From the NCBI GenBank assembly GCA_030655715.1, contig JAUSPR010000083.1:1-14938 (forward strand): a DNA stretch of 14,938 nucleotides, in the 5' to 3' direction. This document shows, piece by piece, positions 12,838 through 14,938 of the stretch; the first letter of the stretch is position 1; each line of letters begins with the position of its first letter. Origin of the DNA: Thermoplasmata archaeon. Its GTDB lineage: Archaea > Thermoplasmatota > Thermoplasmata > SG8-5. The notes under the pieces were generated by a model, which saw only the letters and a list, made by a program, of their open reading frames with translations, was not told where the DNA came from and ran no database searches. Both the position numbers and the translations under genes were made by a program.

Positions 12838-13439
12838 AAAAAAATAATCTGAAATTAGACCCAAAGAAGCTCAATCAGGCAATATTGCTCATAGCCATGG
12901 GAGTGGCTATCCGAGTCATGCTGGCAGGATATCCTAACATCGAACCGGTACTGGTCATCGCTCTGATGGCCGGACTGATATTGGGCGGGCTCTACGCTTT
13001 TGTGGTCCCGTTCCTAATAATGGTGCTATCTGACTATGCCATTTATGCCTTGCATTATGAGGGGATGTTCGGATGGGAAATAATCCTTGGAATCTCATTC
13101 TTCACCTGGACTGGTATGATGTTTGTGGGATTTGTAGGTACAAGAATGAAACCAACATTTTTGTTCAGAATGAAGGGGATTGGCGTGTTCACGGGCGTGG
13201 CTGTGTTTGTCACAATTTTGTACGACCTGTGGACTGTTGTAGGCATCATACTGCTGATACCCTGGGCAAGTCCGGGGCATATATTAGTCGCACAGATACC
13301 TTTCACGATTTACCACATTTTGAGCACACTCATTTTTGCCCCTCTTTTCGGCACTGGCTACGTCTATCTCAAGGAATACGGTATGCCCATCCTTTCGGAC
13401 TGGAAAGTAGAGGACAAGAACCCAGGTAATGAAAGATGA
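12834..13439 (+). CDS. ECF transporter S-component-like membrane protein
   Basis: This 201-residue protein has about five or six hydrophobic helices, beginning NQAILLIAMGVAIRVMLAGY and continuing PNIEPVLVIALMAGLILGGL, a layout typical of small-molecule-binding S components of energy-coupling factor transporters. The start is GTG 12834, which shares GTGA with the upstream stop and has GAGGAG at 12820-12825; an ATG at 12810 would put the start inside the upstream gene. With the DUF4430 partner, a corrinoid or another vitamin precursor is the best guess. No ECF ATPase or T subunit is in the window, so it would have to share a module encoded elsewhere. The family assignment rests on hydropathy pattern and neighbour. 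Confidence 0.72.
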   Translation: MKKNNLKLDPKKLNQAILLIAMGVAIRVMLAGYPNIEPVLVIALMAGLILGGLYAFVVPFLIMVLSDYAIYALHYEGMFGWEIILGISFFTWTGMMFVGFVGTRMKPTFLFRMKGIGVFTGVAVFVTILYDLWTVVGIILLIPWASPGHILVAQIPFTIYHILSTLIFAPLFGTGYVYLKEYGMPILSDWKVEDKNPGNER

Positions 13440-13440
13440 G

Positions 13441-13452
13441 AAAGGTTTTTAT
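13441..13452 (+). promoter_or_regulatory. BRE/TATA-like promoter of the 71-residue protein gene
   Basis: AAAGGTTTTTAT ends 32 bases before ATG 13485 and matches the AAAGG-TTTTA motif seen elsewhere. It starts two bases after the stop of the ECF S-like gene. Confidence 0.45.
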
Positions 13453-13484
13453 CCACGACCAATTATACTCCGAGTAGGAATAAC

Positions 13485-13700
13485 ATGAAACTATACCTGA
13501 AAATCTACTTCAACAGTGAGGGTGCATCCACCATGGACGTCATCACCATTGCCGAGAAAGTCGGGTTCGAGCCACATGTCGGTGATTATGACTTTGTCAT
13601 AGATTTCGAGTCGCCGGAAGAATACTCGGAAATCATGGGCAAGCTCCACACGATGTTGAAGGGAACCAAGACAATGTACAAGGTCTCGACCCACCGGTAA
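13485..13700 (+). CDS. Small conserved-looking protein, ferredoxin-like (Lrp ligand-domain) fold candidate
   Basis: This is a 71-residue soluble protein, MKLYLKIYFNSEGASTMDVI at the start and TMYKVSTHR at the end. The order strand (LKIYF), helix (MDVITIAEKVG), strand (GDYDFVIDFES), helix (PEEYSEIMGKLHTML), strand (TKTMYKVS) is beta-alpha-beta-beta-alpha-beta-like and resembles the ligand-binding (RAM) domain of Lrp/AsnC regulators, where the GDYDFVIDFES pattern is typical. It lacks a DNA-binding domain, so it would be a stand-alone RAM-like protein, possibly an amino-acid sensor. The ATG at 13485 has only a weak TAGGAA upstream. It has its own promoter and is followed by the IS110 element. 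Confidence 0.7.
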   Translation: MKLYLKIYFNSEGASTMDVITIAEKVGFEPHVGDYDFVIDFESPEEYSEIMGKLHTMLKGTKTMYKVSTHR

Positions 13701-13774
13701 TGCCCTTTGACCATTTCGGAGTTATAATTTTCTACTTTTAATGTAAATTACCAGCCCCTTGTATATACACCCCG

Positions 13775-14002
13775 TGAGGTCTATATCTCTGTAAAGCATC
13801 CTATAAAATAGGCTGAGGGGTAGGCGTACGTACAGACCCTGAGGCGCAAGTCCTCGAACTTTAGCAAGCCTCCCCTCCTATGTGATCTCTACGAATAGCA
13901 CGTAATGGGCCACAGTATGGCACCCGGCCATACAACACGTGGACTCCATGTATCACGTGCAAGCTTGTAGTTCGCATAGTTGCAGGGGCGATATAGACCT
14001 CA
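13775..14002 (+). ncRNA. Candidate IS110 bridge RNA
   Basis: A perfect 13-base stem, TGAGGTCTATATC 13775-13787 with GATATAGACCTCA 13990-14002, encloses a 228-base unit just before the transposase. Inside, arm A has GAGGGG 13815-13820 with CCCCTC 13872-13877 and GGC 13823-13825 with GCC 13868-13870. An internal loop (13826-13839 and 13857-13867) is capped by a hairpin GAGG/CCTC (13841-13855). Arm B has GCACGT 13898-13903 with ACGTGC 13955-13960, then an internal loop (13904-13914 and 13934-13954) capped by GTATGGC/GCCATAC 13915-13933. Two arms with big internal loops match the target- and donor-binding loops known for IS621. TATA-like boxes near 13734-13742 or 13760-13769 could drive it. Guide assignment is not possible here. 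Confidence 0.6.
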
Positions 14003-14003
14003 G

Positions 14004-14015
14004 CCTATAATAATT
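14004..14015 (+). promoter_or_regulatory. TATA-like sequence before the IS110 transposase
   Basis: CCTATAATAATT lies just after the closing stem of the candidate RNA. The ribosome-binding site GAGGTGA at 14017-14023 follows, eight bases before ATG 14032. Its closeness to the ATG makes it uncertain as the main promoter; transcription through the RNA region is an alternative. Confidence 0.3.
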
Positions 14016-14031
14016 TGAGGTGAAAAAAATT

Positions 14032-14938
14032 ATGAACACAATATTTGTGGGAATGGATGTGAGCAAGGACGATTTTATGGCCGCGGTCAAGGACGAACAG
14101 AACAATCTGATCGGGCCTGTGAAAAACTATCGACATGACAGACCTGGCCTGGAAGCTTTTGATAAGGATATACGAGCCATCAAGGAACAGCTCAGAGCTG
14201 TCGCGGTATTCGGCCTGGAATCCACCGGCATCTACCATCTGTCATTATACCAGCATCTGGTTGAAGCCGGTGAGCATGTAAAATTGTTCAATGCTCTTGA
14301 GTTGAAGAGATTCAAGAGCAGCATAAGAAAGACAAAAACAGACAAACTGGATGCACAGGCAATAGCCGAGGCATTATTATTGGTAAGAGAGCCGAGCTAT
14401 CATCATGTTTCGGAGCCGGAACTGATACAAATAAGAGAATTGTGCCGTCTCAGAGGTCGTCTGGTAAAGAAAGCGTCACAATGCAAGAACCAGGCGGTCC
14501 GGGACATGGACGTGCTCTGCCGTGGGTACACAAACCTGTTCGGCGATGTATTCAGCCCATCTTCAATAGCAATCATGAAGGCCGCGGTCAGGACGACCAG
14601 ACTATTTCAGATAGACAGGGAAAACATGACAAACATACTGAGTGAATACATGCCCAGACATACTGCGGAGACGAAAGCCGGAAAGCTCCAGACACTGTTC
14701 CAGAATGCGGTGGTCCCGGAGCATATGAAGGATATTTGTGTCATGGAACTACACATGATAATCCAGCAATATGAACTCCTAAAAATGCAAGTGAAACGCA
14801 TTGAGCGCAGGATCGAGACGCAGGTCAAGAATACAAACACGCACCTGCTGACCATCCCAGGCATAGGGATATTGACTGCCGGCGCCATACTCGGAGAATT
14901 GGGAAACCTAAGCAGGTTCAATTCCATCGACCAGTTGA
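14032..14938 (+). CDS. IS110-family transposase (3' truncated by window end)
   Basis: This is a recombinase of the IS110 family with a RuvC-like DEDD N-terminal domain and a C-terminal serine-containing domain (Transposase_20). The frame is open from ATG 14032 to the last base, giving 302 residues with no stop. Catalytic residues are visible as Asp9 (FVGMDVSK), Glu63 (FGLESTGIY) and Asp104/Asp107 (KTDKLDAQ). The middle is helical, as in the coiled-coil linker. The beginning of the C-terminal domain, LLTIPGIGILTAGAILGEL, is present; the catalytic serine would lie beyond the window. A strong GAGGTGA site supports the start. The N-terminal two-thirds look intact, so the element may be active. 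Confidence 0.93.
   Translation, partial: MNTIFVGMDVSKDDFMAAVKDEQNNLIGPVKNYRHDRPGLEAFDKDIRAIKEQLRAVAVFGLESTGIYHLSLYQHLVEAGEHVKLFNALELKRFKSSIRKTKTDKLDAQAIAEALLLVREPSYHHVSEPELIQIRELCRLRGRLVKKASQCKNQAVRDMDVLCRGYTNLFGDVFSPSSIAIMKAAVRTTRLFQIDRENMTNILSEYMPRHTAETKAGKLQTLFQNAVVPEHMKDICVMELHMIIQQYELLKMQVKRIERRIETQVKNTNTHLLTIPGIGILTAGAILGELGNLSRFNSIDQL

Larger units (their letters stand above)
13701..14938 (+). mobile_element. IS110-family insertion sequence, left part (right end outside window)
   Basis: The transposase from 14032 and the long non-coding leader are the hallmarks of an IS110 left end. The element has no visible terminal inverted repeats, as expected for the family, so the exact left boundary is unknown; it lies somewhere between the previous gene's end at 13700 and the folded region starting at 13775. 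Confidence 0.75.

Overview
The window reads as chromosomal DNA of an archaeon, most likely a member of Thermoplasmatota or a related euryarchaeal lineage. The evidence is a DGGGP synthase (UbiA family) and GGGP synthase gene pair for ether-lipid synthesis, an archaeal translation factor aIF5A with its hypusination-site lysine, and TATA-type promoters 20-35 bases upstream of starts, several of them effectively leaderless. The lineage call is inference from gene content only; there is no rRNA or tRNA gene here to settle it.

Layout. 1-897: a small helical protein gene in an intergenic region rich in short inverted repeats. 898-3048: pdxT (+) converging on a two-gene lipid operon (-), DGGGP synthase then GGGP synthase. 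The reading frame of the latter carries a TGA at codon 8 of its apparent native start. 3187-4419: aIF5A and an agmatinase-family enzyme three bases apart. 4571-6321: a basic-tailed coiled-coil protein (-) divergent from a cation-efflux transporter resembling SLC30A9/ZnT9 (+). 6458-8142: a two-gene ABC-2 exporter. 8298-10245: an OFA-type MFS carboxylate transporter overlapping a beta-carbonic anhydrase (-). 10309-11900: an RDD membrane/zinc-ribbon protein overlapping a histone-deacetylase-fold amidohydrolase (-). 11983-13439: a membrane-anchored protein with two DUF4430 (transcobalamin-like) domains overlapping an ECF S-component-like membrane protein, together a candidate corrinoid or other cofactor uptake module. 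13485-13700: a conserved-looking 71-residue protein. 13701-14938: the left part of an IS110-family insertion sequence, whose transposase runs off the window.

Two non-coding systems stand out. First, a roughly 95-base element occurs three times (768-862, 4473-4566, 8162-8257), always on the + strand and always 3' of a + strand gene. All copies can form the same two stems, with compensatory base changes between copies, so it looks like a structured RNA or a hairpin-forming dispersed repeat that I do not recognise. Second, the stretch in front of the IS110 transposase is enclosed by a perfect 13-base inverted pair (13775-13787 with 13990-14002). Its inside can fold into two arms, each with a large internal loop, which is the architecture of IS110 bridge RNAs.

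A recurrent upstream motif, AAAGG followed by a T/A-rich TATA-like box, precedes several genes and probably represents the local BRE-TATA promoter.
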